64,000 nucleotides of DNA from contig JAOVFP010000011.1 of assembly GCA_025738555.1 (NCBI GenBank), positions 3,720,001 to 3,784,000 of the forward strand. The letters are read 5' to 3'. Positions 10,871 to 21,445 of this stretch are shown here, one piece after another; positions within the stretch are counted from its first letter, which is position 1, and each line of letters begins with the position of its first letter. The notes under the pieces are model-generated. The model did no database searches, had not been told where the DNA came from, and was given only the letters and a program-made list of their open reading frames with translations. A program made the position numbers and the translations under genes. Origin of the DNA: Cyathus striatus. Taxonomy: Eukaryota > Basidiomycota > Agaricomycetes > Agaricales > Nidulariaceae.

Positions 10871-12525
10871 CTACAACCACACGAAGCTTGTTCTCGTTGG
10901 GATATCCAAATTTGTAGCGATAATCTCCATATTGCGTCCATTCTCTGTTCTCTTCAGAACGATTACACCAGCTGATCCCACCACACCAGAGGCGATCAAG
11001 AACTCTTCCGCTCCTTTGGCGGCAGGTCCAAACTCCATGCCTCTAACCTGATCAATCCCAGTATATACTTGATTTACAAGTTTGAGGCCCTCGTTTGCAG
11101 TTCCTTTGTTAACGTGCTCAAATATCGCAATCGAATCACCGCGAGGATCTTGTGTGCCAGTATTTCTGTTAGATACATAGATGTAGGGCGTCGGGAACTT
11201 GACTGTGGGTAAAGGGATAAGGATTTCGCCGGCCGCAAACTTTGCCCCCGCAGGTGGATTGGGTGGTAAAATTGACACATTGGCTAGGATCGTTGAGGTG
11301 CCATTCGGAGCCGCAGGGATAGCCTGGACAGTTAGAGTCGATGACAATTCATGGAGGGTGAAGAGGCGGTCACCTAAGCGTTGCGTTCACATGAGTACCA
11401 AGCTGGAGATATCGGCGTCAATTCATAGACAGCTGCTTACCATAAATTGCAATATGCCTAGGGCCACTTCCACTTGGCTGGGGAATCGAGCCTTGAATCT
11501 TGAATGTACCCGGTGGTCCATTTTGGACGAGCCTCCAGATCATGTCGCCTCCCTGTAGAAGTAATCAAAGTGAGCACATATATTAAGATCCTAAAACAGA
11601 AGTAACTTACCAAGTCGGGTACGAGAACTTCATTTCCATGTTCCAGTGCCATATGAGGATGGGATACGCCGCTTGCGAGTATTGGGAAAGTGATCAAAGG
11701 CGCCGAGTCACTAAAATGTTCAGGTGACGAAGCTGTAGGTATTATACGCCCATCTCCTGATTTGTAGTTCATGATTGCAACTTGACCGGTAGATAGGGCT
11801 ACAGCGAACGCGGGGTTTTCACCTCCAGATGAAATTGTTTCAATCGCAGATGAAAGGGAACCATCCTGTTTGATTTCAAATGATTGGAGAGCACCAGCCG
11901 CTATGGCATTCACTGTACTAAGGAAAAACAACACATTAGAATCAATTCCTCAGTGAAGTTTCTTGATACATACTACAAAATGCTGCGGTTGGTTGGGTGA
12001 AGTGTAATCCACGAGGGGTTGGATCCAGTAGGCGATTTGTTGAGTAAACTTAAAGAAGAGCTACTAGGATCGAAGCTGTAAGATGCAACGAATACGTCGA
12101 ATCCGCCCGCGAGAATTGTGAATGGACCGGTGGTACTACTTGGGGCCGTAGGTGAGCTCGGAGACTCCGCTGGGCCCGGAAGGCATTGGGAATAGTCTTA
12201 AAGAAAGAGTTAATTGCAGAAAGCCGACGTGTACGGTAACGCTCTTACAGTCATCCAACTTCGTACACGTTGCACCAGGGACACAAGTCATTGATCCACT
12301 CCATTCCTTTTAAAAGGCGTTTAGCGCATTAATACGGATGTAGGATTTGTTGAAGACAGACAATACCACCACCTAGTAAAATACGACAACGATGGTGTAA
12401 GACGCTGAGCGGTTGTAAAAAAGATAGTTTCAGATTTGCATACATTGAGAATTTAGTTGAGACTGTCCTCTGGCAGTCCAGGCCAATAATCCAAGAATTT
12501 CCACGGAGTAAAGTCTGCGAACCAT
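10871..12525 (-). CDS. Secreted lactonase-type seven-bladed beta-propeller with N-terminal CBM1
   Basis: Probable extracellular enzyme of the 6-phosphogluconolactonase/muconate-cyclase-like lactonase family. The N-terminus reads as a signal peptide (ATG at 12525, MVRRLYSVEILGLLAWTARG). A fungal cellulose-binding CBM1 follows, with four cysteines spaced as in the family (SQC, then EWSGSMTC, PGATC, YYSQCLPG). Next come a Ser/Thr/Pro linker and the propeller: FDVFVASYSFD, GSNPSWITLHPTNRSILY, HPHMALEHGNEVLVPDL, GSGPRHIAIY, TPYIYVSNRN, QVRGMEFGP. Well-supported exons are 12306-12249, 12196-11974, 11917-11611, 11552-11441 and 11373-10871. The junction that should supply Gly-Gly of the CBM1 (about 12306-12450) is unresolved: a micro-exon or a one-base error would explain it. 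Linkage to a CBM suggests plant-wall-associated substrates; that is inference. Confidence 0.8.
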
Positions 12526-13075
12526 TCCGTACAAGTATCTCTTCCAACAAGAAGGGATATAAAAGGGAAGAACGTTGAAAGATGTTTGCGCAGCCTTTTT
12601 ATCTTGGTATCGAAGGCAACATGAATTAATCGGTACAGTATGAGCCGAAGAACTTACCTCATATAGGCGACTCCAACCAAGGTTTTGCGTGACACTTCAA
12701 GAAAGTATGATTCGGTTTTGCCGCGTCACCGAGTTTTACCATCAAGTCACCACTGTATACTACACTGCAAAATGGAAAATGACACTGCTCAAGAGTATGT
12801 TGAAGAAACACTGAGCACATGCTGGTAGCACAACCGAATAAGTACTCGCTATCCGAGAATATGACATTTATCATTTTCGGCTGCGCTGAGACTGGTCACT
12901 GCGCTCACCCGATTATGTCACTACTCCTCGGGGTCTCCAGGACCCCAGCCGAGAAATTTTATGTTTACTCTTGCTGTACATCACCGTGTTTGCTCCTTGC
13001 AGGCTTGCACAGCTTTTGAGTCGTTATCCACAAGTTATCCAGCCATTTGCACCTCAGCAGCTAAGTAAAGGTGCC
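12526..13075. other. Intergenic region between divergent lactonase and F-box copy 4
   Basis: No gene recognised. It is a divergent promoter region of about 550 bp serving the minus-strand lactonase gene and the plus-strand F-box gene. Short frames on both strands lack any recognisable domain. Confidence 0.4.
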
Positions 13076-14815
13076 ATGGAAGCATCTTCATTCAGCGACA
13101 CAAGTTCAAGCTTCCAGTAAGCCCGTTCTTCAATTACCTTCAGTATGCTAACGCAGATTTGAAAATGTAGATACCATCCGATTGTAGTATCGCCGTGGCA
13201 TGAATCTTATCTTACTGCGATCATCGACAAGTTTCCTTGCTTGGACATTCCTACCTCCCTAGCTTATTCACGTTACGTTCCCACTGAGCAAGAGACTTTG
13301 ACCATCAAAAGTGCTGTTTCGTCTACTGAATGTAATATCAAAACCCTCGTAGCTGTGATAAACGATCTTCAACAAGTAACTTCTCAACTCCGATCTCGAC
13401 TATCGAACTATTGCAATTACAGAGGCGTCCAACATTGCCTTATCGCGCCTATACGCAGGCTACCCGATGAACTTTTAGGAGTCATATTTTCCTACATATG
13501 CCAGGGTACAATCGACATAGCTACTACTGAACCAGATAGTATCTGGGCCTTACAGAGAGTTTGTGTGCGCTGGAGGGATATATTGCAGGGTACCTCTTCT
13601 TTGTGGAGGGGCTTCACGATTGATACCATTGGCGACACCAATATACCAAAACCTGCTAATTTCATCCGGCGGATTCGATCTTGTTTAAAGCATTCAGGAA
13701 ATGCCCCACTGTATATATATCTTCAGCCTCCAAGTGAAAAGTTCTGCGATGAATTCCCAGTTTCCGTAATTGAAGACATTGCGGCCCATTCCGATAGATG
13801 GATGTCTTTTTCAATTGAAGCGAGCATCTTCTTCAATGCAATAAAAAAAACGGAGGTAGAGTCCATAATCCGACAACGAGGCCTTTCACAGCTACAAGTA
13901 CTGAATATCATAACCGAACTTGATGAATGTTCCGATATACCTACTCCTTTCCATATCTTTAAAAGTGCAATCGCACTTAAGGCTTTATATTTATCCTGCT
14001 CCATTCTTCCAGGTCTCGAGGAATTCCCTTGGGGAAACGTGCGGAGGCTCCAACTTTATTTATGCACTATCTCAGTAAATGAGATTAACGCCATATTGTG
14101 TGCCATGCCGTTGCTTGAAGAACTGTACTGGTGTAACGACTTCAAGATTGAACCTGACTCTCGGACTATAACTCTACCTTCACTGCGTACGCTTATTGTG
14201 GAGAGATACGACTACGATTATCCAGAAGATTATCCAGAGTTCCCTACTAGGACACTGCCAATGGTTTGCACACCAAAGCTTACCAACCTCAGTATTACGC
14301 GAGAGATTCAGGACTTTTTGCATATTTCATCCTTTGCTCGGTGCTCTGGATGCATTATAAAACGACTGGAAGTGCATGAAGTTTCTAATAACTTCTTTCT
14401 TCAGGTTGTTCAGAAACTATGCGACGTTGAAGAGCTAATACTATTCATTGAAATGGGTGACGAAAACGAAGGCGAGGAGATCGTCCAGAATTTGATATGG
14501 AATCCAACTGCCGGCGGTTCAGAGACTATGCAAATTCTTCCTTCGCTACGGAAGATAGAACTACATATTCCCCCCGTGCCTACTAGCAACTCTGTTATTT
14601 CGTTGATGGACGTTATGCGCTCTAGATCATCGTCCGCCTCCGCTTCAACGAAATACCCAACCGCGTGCGTGACTCCTTTGTCTCATGTCAAAGTTACCTG
14701 GCCTCTATTTTATGGTAATAATAATTCGGCCATTTTTCAACTAGGAGAAGAGTTAGGTATAAATGCTACAGCGGAAGCGACTCAGAAATTCGGAGTCATT
14801 CGGAGCACTTGGTAA
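13076..14815 (+). CDS. F-box-like protein with LRR-type C-terminus (copy 4)
   Basis: Predicted SCF adaptor, 561 residues. Exon 1 is 41 nt (13076-13116), the intron 54 nt (13117-13170) and exon 2 13171-14815. The splice phase leaves the frame open into the family N-terminus (SPWHESYLTAIIDKFP, LDIPTSL). A coiled coil lies at about 60-100. The F-box begins at about residue 104 (LIAPIRRLPDELLGVIFSYI, WALQRVCVRWRDIL, TSSLWRGF). LRR-like repeats follow (MPLLEELYW, LPSLRTLIVERYDYDY, LPSLRKIEL), then the signature LMDVMRSRSS. It is the clearest reference for the ancestral gene structure of the cluster. It converges on the GMC oxidoreductase gene 167 bp downstream. Confidence 0.89.
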
Positions 14816-14981
14816 ACTCTTTCATTATCAAAGTTTGTTACCGATTATTATTTCCGTGACATTTGCTGAAAAGTCAATCTATTTGTTCAAGTACAGACTC
14901 AGGTATATGTAGTTGTAAGTTACAGTAAATCACATTAGAACTCTATTGCGGGCTGTATAAAGGGTATGCTGTTACAAATGT

Positions 14982-17321
14982 CTAATGCTTGACACAACTG
15001 TCCGATGGAAGCCATTCGTCCTTAATGATATCTGCTGCCCTCTCTGCATACAAATAGATAGGACCTTGAGCATGAGAACTGGGAACATATGGCTATACGG
15101 AACATCAACAAGATATCCTTTCGTCTACAAAGAAAAGACACTCACTAAAACCGAGCCATCGACAATGCGAACACCAGCCACACCCTTCATCTTCATGTCA
15201 GGATCAACAACTCCCCAAGATGCGCCTTTAGGTGACATGGCAGCGGTACCGACAGGATGATAGATCGTGCCAGCGGTAGCCCTGACGAATGTCTCTATAT
15301 CCGCATCAGTGTTTGCCTCAGCGAGAGCACCATACGCAGAAATGATATATCCACCCCAGGCAGGAGCGCTGATGAATCGTTTCACGGTCTTAACGCTCTC
15401 GATCATCGTAAAAATATCGAAGTTAGTAGTCAAGAAATTAGGGTTTATGGCGGGAGCATCGAACGGGTTTGAAGAGACAATATTGACAGTTCCCCCTAAC
15501 CAATGGTTTTAGTCGAGCACTCAGGAGATAAAGATATAGACAGAACGTACTGGAAGAAGGAGAAATCAAGCCAGTAGCAATTCTGAGGAAGTGGCCAGTC
15601 TGTGGCACAGGTTGTCCGAGAATAGAGAATCGATCCTGCTCGTCAAATTTAATACCCGTAAATTATATCACAAGTAAGGGACAAACTGACCCCGAAGAGC
15701 ATCTCAAAGTGAGCAGAGTGAGGCCCAGCAGAAGGATCCTGCGCAGTCTGATAAATGCTCGAGTTATCAGGAATCCTCATCCATCCAACAAAACTATTAA
15801 GAGGGTGAGTCAGCGGACCGGTCTTCGTAGCGTTCCATTCAGCCATAGCAGCGTTAAACTGGTTAGGATCCCGGAACACGTCATCCAACGTGCTATTCGC
15901 AGTGATGTTAAAGATGTTAGGTAGAAGAGCATGATCTGAGAGATTCTTGCCAACAGACGGATTGTTGACTATCGTGCGTATACCAGCAGCCTGAAGCACT
16001 GATGGATCACCAATTCCCGAGAGTTGGAGAACTGTCGGTGTGCCTATAGACCCTGCAGAAAGGATGACCTCTTGTTTCGCAGATGCAGTGTACCTCTGAC
16101 CTAAATAGGCTTAGTCCAGATAATTCGAAGGTGGCAAAAGCAGAACCTACCAGTCGGTGTCTGTGCAAATTGTACGGAGTGGAATGATGGTAATATATTT
16201 TCCTTCCCAGTTTGTATGAGTTTCGTCACATGCGCGTTAATTATCACATCGAGGTTGACTCGTTCTATTACGGGTTGCAAGTAACATGTTGCAGCGCTGC
16301 TCCTTGTTCCGTTGCCGATTGTTGTTTGGATCCAGCCTGGAAACGAATTCAAATATGCTTAGCAAAAAGGGCGTAAAGTTGTATAGTATAGGTGGCAGCT
16401 TACCGACTCCCAAGATGTTCCCGTTACCGCCACTCGTATCGGGCCGATAGGAGAATTCATCGGATAGCTGTTGCGTGGTCTCGTAAACTCGAGGATCAAC
16501 AACCGTAGGCAGATAGGGTAAGCTGGTCAACAGCTCTCCACGATAGCCATGAGATGCTGGAAGGTATGTACCATTACCAGTATCGTTCACTGCGGGAGGG
16601 ACAAATTTCTCGATCTGTAAAGACAGTAAAAACATTGAGCTGATTCCCTTAAGACGTAGCATACTATACCTTTTCAATATATCGCTGGATGTTGTCCCAG
16701 CCCCACCCAGGATCACCACTGACTTCGGCGTACCGATTCCAGTCGTCTAAAGATGCCAGAGAATAAAGCATATAGTCTACAACCCGTGTTAACCTTGAAA
16801 GTAGTAGACTTGGAATATTGTTGACGCGAACTTACTGATAGAACTACTTCCACCCAGAAGTTTCCCCCTTGGATACCCGATAGAGCGGTTGTTGTACCCG
16901 GCCTGGGGCGTAGTCGTATAATTCCAATCGTAAACCGTTCCAGGAAGTGTCGGGGCTAGAAGGGGCACCTCGGAGGCAAGTACACCTACATTTCTGGGTG
17001 TGGAATTAGGCTTGAAGATCTTCGATTCGAGCCTGAGGTAAAAGCTTACGACACTCCGGCCTCAAGGACAAGAACTCTAACATTGGGATTTTCGGTGAGG
17101 CGGGTCGCAAGAACGCTCCCAGCAGTTCCTCCTGCAGAAAAATGGCATGTAGAGACTATTCATTAGTACAAATGATAACGCGTACCACCAACGATAACAT
17201 AGTCATAAGCCGCGTTCCTCCACTCCGATGGACTATTGAAAAGCTTCGCAAATGAAGTCGGAATTCCGATCGCAAGCCCTAAGCAGAGCAAACTTTGGCA
17301 AAGGTGTCGTCTCACGAACAT
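14982..17321 (-). CDS. GMC-family FAD oxidoreductase (aryl-alcohol oxidase/glucose-methanol-choline type)
   Basis: Secreted flavoenzyme of the glucose-methanol-choline superfamily, the group (CAZy AA3) that includes aryl-alcohol oxidases supplying hydrogen peroxide for lignin decay; the exact substrate is not clear. Ten exons: 17321-17186, 17131-17050, 16993-16836, 16776-16670, 16614-16404, 16336-16151, 16100-15691, 15635-15551, 15495-15146 and 15092-14982. All introns are 50-67 nt, giving 611 residues. Visible elements are a signal peptide (MFVRRHLCQSLLCLGLAIG), the FAD-binding DYVIVGGGTAGSVLATRL, the GMC signature YPRGKLLGGSSSINYM, SAGSIGTPTVLQLSGIG, and many N-glycosylation sequons. The C-terminal active-site region has HPVGTAAM and DGSVLPYVPSSH, whose two His are the expected catalytic pair. 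The frame is intact. Confidence 0.92.
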
Positions 17322-17857
17322 GGCAGACAACCAATGTCGTAGGAATGAAGAGGTCAATAGGACACTGCGTTCTTTTATATCTGCCCTGCAAGATATGTAA
17401 CTTAAGCTTCTTATATGTACGATCACAAGTGAGTAAATCGGAAACAGTCAAGATGTCATCCAACTCAAGCTGTCGGTCAACTTGGGTCACGTTCTCAACA
17501 GTTGCTCGCTCTCCTTCGCTGAAAGATAGGGGAAATTACCGGATATAAATTCTTATTAGGAATAAGCACACTGGGTTTGAGAAACATGATTACGACGTGT
17601 TTTTAGATATATTTCTGGCAGCGACTAACCCAGTGAAGCGGGGATTAGCAACTTCGATCAACTTGCACCTTGGTCAGATGGCTGTGCCTCCATTATAGGC
17701 GTGTGGACGGGATGACATCGAAGCTCAACAAGGAGGCAGAAATCAATTAAAGAAAGACAAGCACTCTTGTCGGAACACCCCTGGTCGGCTGGTCCTGGAA
17801 TTTAGAAAAGCTACACATGCTGCCGAATACCATAGCGCCCGCAGTAACGTACACTCG
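17322..17857. other. Intergenic region upstream of the GMC gene
   Basis: Apart from the TATA-like element, no feature recognised. It holds the promoter of the GMC gene and the 3' flank of TGS1. Confidence 0.4.
17373..17379 (-). promoter_or_regulatory. TATA box of the GMC oxidoreductase gene
   Basis: On the minus strand the sequence reads GATATAAAAG about 55 bp upstream of the ATG at 17321. Position and sequence fit a fungal TATA element. Confidence 0.5.
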
Positions 17858-19082
17858 TTAAAACAGGTGCTCCTGTCCATCCACCAGTCCTCCGAAATAG
17901 CAAGTCAGGGCCTTCAGCTTATTTCCCATCCATTCTTCCTCGACTTCGACATTTTCCTTAGGCGACGCTTGCGGTTCCTCACCGGGGGATTCAGCCCCGA
18001 CATGCTCCGGCTGCGCAGTTAGAGTGTCGTCTAACAATGCGCCGATTTCGTCGAGCCGGGTGTTCCGAGGGAGATAATAGGCAATATTCTTGGTTATCCG
18101 CCTAGATAACTTGAACAGCTCTGCCCCATGGATAGGTTGGATCGAAGAAAGTGTGTAGGATGGATGGGCCTCGATGGGAGTCGGCGTGCGTTTAGGTTCA
18201 GCATTGTCAGTCTGTGCAGGAGTTTTCGACGGGGATTCAGGAGCGCCAGACAGGTACGACGGGCCGCCCCAAGGGGGACTGAGAAAGACGACGTCGATCT
18301 TCCTCGGGGAGTTATCGAACGTAGATGATGGCAATGATAGATATGACTTTGCAAAGGAGAGATAATCAGCGAGAATAAACTCTATGCGATCTGCCACCCC
18401 ATAAATTTGTGCGTTGTGTCTTGCAAGAGCCAGACGAGTCGGTGAAGTATCAAGAGCGATAACTGATGGTAGCATGTGATCAGTCTTCTTGTGGTAATAT
18501 AGTTGACTGCGTACGTACCTCGTTGACATGTCTTCGCGAAAGCTATAGCATTCCCTCCCACCCCGCAAAATGCGTCCAAAATTGTATCACAGCGACATCG
18601 CTCAGCAATTTGATTGGCCACTAGCTCCGGTGTAACGCTGTACCATCCTTCTTCGTCCAACAGACAGCCTGGGAGCTCAGAGTATAATGAAAAGAACCGG
18701 GTCCTTTGTGAAAAGTCTGCAGGATCATCGTAAGGAAACGGAAAAGATCCTCGGGAGGACACGCACATTTCTGCAGATGCTCGGGAACCTCTGATGCATC
18801 GGAATAATGTGGCACAAGACCAGTAGCATCGTACTTCTCATTCCATCGGTATGCCCAAGGTTGTTGGGCACTGACGGCCGCGGCACTCTCATCCGTCTTC
18901 CTTTTCTTGTGAGGAGGATTCTCGTCCTCTGATGCACGAGAAACTGCTGCTTGTATCCCTTCAGGTGCTTTGGTATGGGATGGTTCTGGAGTTGGGTTCG
19001 ATGACGATGGCTCAGATGCTTTGAACGATTCCAAGACAAACCTCGACAGCCCTGTTAGGCCTCCTCCTTTTCGTTTTCCCAT
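17858..19082 (-). CDS. TGS1: Trimethylguanosine synthase (snRNA/snoRNA cap hypermethylase)
   Basis: Converts the m7G cap of snRNAs, snoRNAs and telomerase-type RNAs to 2,2,7-trimethylguanosine using SAM, in the nucleus and nucleolus. Three exons (19082-18767, 18716-18519, 18462-17858) with 50- and 56-nt introns give 372 residues. A low-complexity N-terminus with a basic KKRK stretch precedes the TGS1 core. Key elements are YFSQRTRFFSLYSE, the signature LDEEGWYSVTPE, SAM motif DAFCGVGGNAIAFA, VIALDTSPTRLALARHNA (SAM acidic loop), FILADYL, and the catalytic LSPPWGGPSYL, whose Trp stacks on the cap in characterised homologues. A Pro/Thr-rich insertion of about 30 residues follows the catalytic motif. 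All key residues are present. Confidence 0.95.
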
Positions 19083-20475
19083 TTATCCTTAACATATCCC
19101 TCAGGTAAGATGGTGGATTTCGCTATGTATAACACGTACCCGTCTAAGCAGAGGTTTGAGGTCGTGGAAGTCGAGAACGTTGAGCGCGACATTTTCGAAA
19201 CGCGCTTTCCGTGGGAGATTTGAACTTTGAAAGTCATGTGACCTACTTACGTCATCAATATACCTACGGTTCGCCACTTGTGGCCCTCTTGCATTCTTCA
19301 AGCTCTTCCTGCCTTGTTCCTGCCCCTCGCTCGTTCAAGATTCCGCTCAAATTACGCCTTATAATTCAAATCGAACATACAACTTTGTAAATAAAGTTTT
19401 ACGAGTTCATGTTGTTATACAATGCAGTTATGGTCTCAGTTACTCTAGACACTCAGGTAATATTCCACAATCTCGCGCAGCACGCCGCTCTACAGACATG
19501 GTATAATGATACCTCATAAACATATTTGTCTTCTCCGACTCCGATGGCAAAGGTCCATCGATATTACGCCGTTAAATTCTCCTCTTGCATCGGTATTCTA
19601 TCCCAGTCGCACGAGCCCATCTAGCCATCTACTATTAACTTAAGTATATCGCCACAAGAGATGCTCTCCCACGGGACCAAGATGACTTAGTGGCGCAAGC
19701 CACGGCTTGATATATTTGCTGAGACGCAAGTGCGTCCGAGATCAGATGCTTGTGGAACGGGTATGGTTAAATCAGGTACCTGTGCTAGGATAAAGATAGG
19801 ACTATTCAGCGGATCAGGTGCATGGGACGGTGTCAGGAGCATTTGGGATATTTATACGAGATCTTTATCATCTTGAGTGTTTCCTTGCCTCGTCTGAGAC
19901 CTTGAGGGATAGTGTCACCACCTCTTGTATTATCCACCCGCGTCATTGGCGTATATGGGCTGTGCAGTGACTGCGTGCTGCGGGGGATAAGATAAATACA
20001 CTATCTGAGGCTTGCATGGTGGAGTCTTTATCGCAAGGTGTTTTTTACGACCATTGGGGAGCTGACATCTAGCAAAAGGTCTTAGGTGAAATCTTGAGAG
20101 GGGGCGATGCTAGAGCACATTCGCACCGTGGCTCCCCAACGCCCCTCTCTATATATAACCGGTTAGTAGTAAAGGATCCAAATTATTTCTATTGCTTATT
20201 CTCGTTGATAGCTGATTGACACAATTTGACAAAGCTCCAAGCACTCAATCAGTACTCGAGTGAGAAAACCGACGGGACTTCACATCATAACGAAGCTCGT
20301 GAGTATATTATTCTATTATAAAATGCTTTAAAAATACTCGAGCTAGTGGACCCGAGGGCCGAGCTTGATCCTCATCCCTAATTTTTTCATGGGAAGACAA
20401 TGTATTTTTCTCGATTTACAATGTAATAGGAACTTATTAGCTTTTTTCTCTACTCGTGTTCAATTAACCGGATCT
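19083..20475. other. Intergenic region, no gene recognised
   Basis: About 1.4 kb without a supported gene. TATATATAA near 20151 on the plus strand is TATA-like, but nothing convincing follows it. No tRNA cloverleaf was recognised by eye. Confidence 0.4.
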
Positions 20476-20745
20476 TCATTGCTTACAAGATTTATGGCAG
20501 TTGAGTAAATATGTAGACTTATCCAGATTCCATAGGTTACCGTGCGTTGCCTGAAAATGTTGCGCATTTGGATCGTAATTCAAAATAACCTCCTTACTAT
20601 AGTTTGGCCCCATGATCTCGCCATGATCACATATAAGCACTGTCCCACCTGGCTTGAGGATGTATGTACGTTCCACGAGGGACAAGAATTCTCGAAATAA
20701 CGTACGCGATTGACCATCAACAGCCATCAACACCTTCCAGGCCTT
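20476..20745 (-). pseudogene. SAM-dependent methyltransferase fragment
   Basis: An 85-codon minus-strand frame contains FREFLSLVERTYILKPGGTV and LICDHGEIMG. This resembles the region of class I methyltransferases where a regulator-like helix precedes the conserved LKPGG turn and the following beta strand. No SAM-binding glycine motif could be found upstream (20746-21440), where frames are short and broken. I therefore read it as the C-terminal relic of a methyltransferase gene rather than a working one. It sits 700 bp from the FAD monooxygenase. Confidence 0.45.
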
Positions 20746-21445
20746 TAATCTCTAACAAATGCCCACACGCATCCAATCGTAACTGGTCCTAACCTACCAT
20801 CCGGAGAAACCGGATGAGCACAAAGCGACCAGCGGAATCCTTTCGTTACTGACCCACAATCGGGTCACCCAAACCTGCTTTTAGGCATCTTAACAAACGT
20901 ACCCGGGCCAGTCTACAATCAGCTCTTATATCTCACTTCTGATGTTTCTCGGATTGATGATTACTATGAGGTTATCGCTAGGTTGCTATAATTTGTAGTT
21001 TGGTTTACTTACCTTGAATCGCATCACCTAAGTCTACTAAGTTATGTGCAGAAGCACCAGCTTCGGATACTAAATATACATTGACTGCATCAGGTCGGTA
21101 CGTACGCACTACGTACCACGGTAGCAACGGTACGAACCACCAGCGTCGTCATCGCGACTCTTGATTAAAAGTCTTGAGCGGTCTCGAATGAGATCGAGGT
21201 CGCCGCTGCAACCGGTCCTGTAAACTAACACCAATTAGCTGTAACGTAACGCCGGACAAAAGACGCCCTTCGATTCCGGAACACATCCGCGTTTACTTGT
21301 ACCTCCCATAGGCTGAACGGATTGTCTATTGTCCAGATTTTATAGAAGTACAGTGATATGCCGATAATGAAAATAAGGTATCTAAATCCCTACCAGAGGG
21401 CCATCCTAATAATACAATTTACTTCTCATTCCTAAAAGTTTCCAG

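Noticed and set aside
18094..18365. Several 60-86 codon frames on both strands within TGS1
   Set aside because: Shadows of the TGS1 coding exon in other frames.
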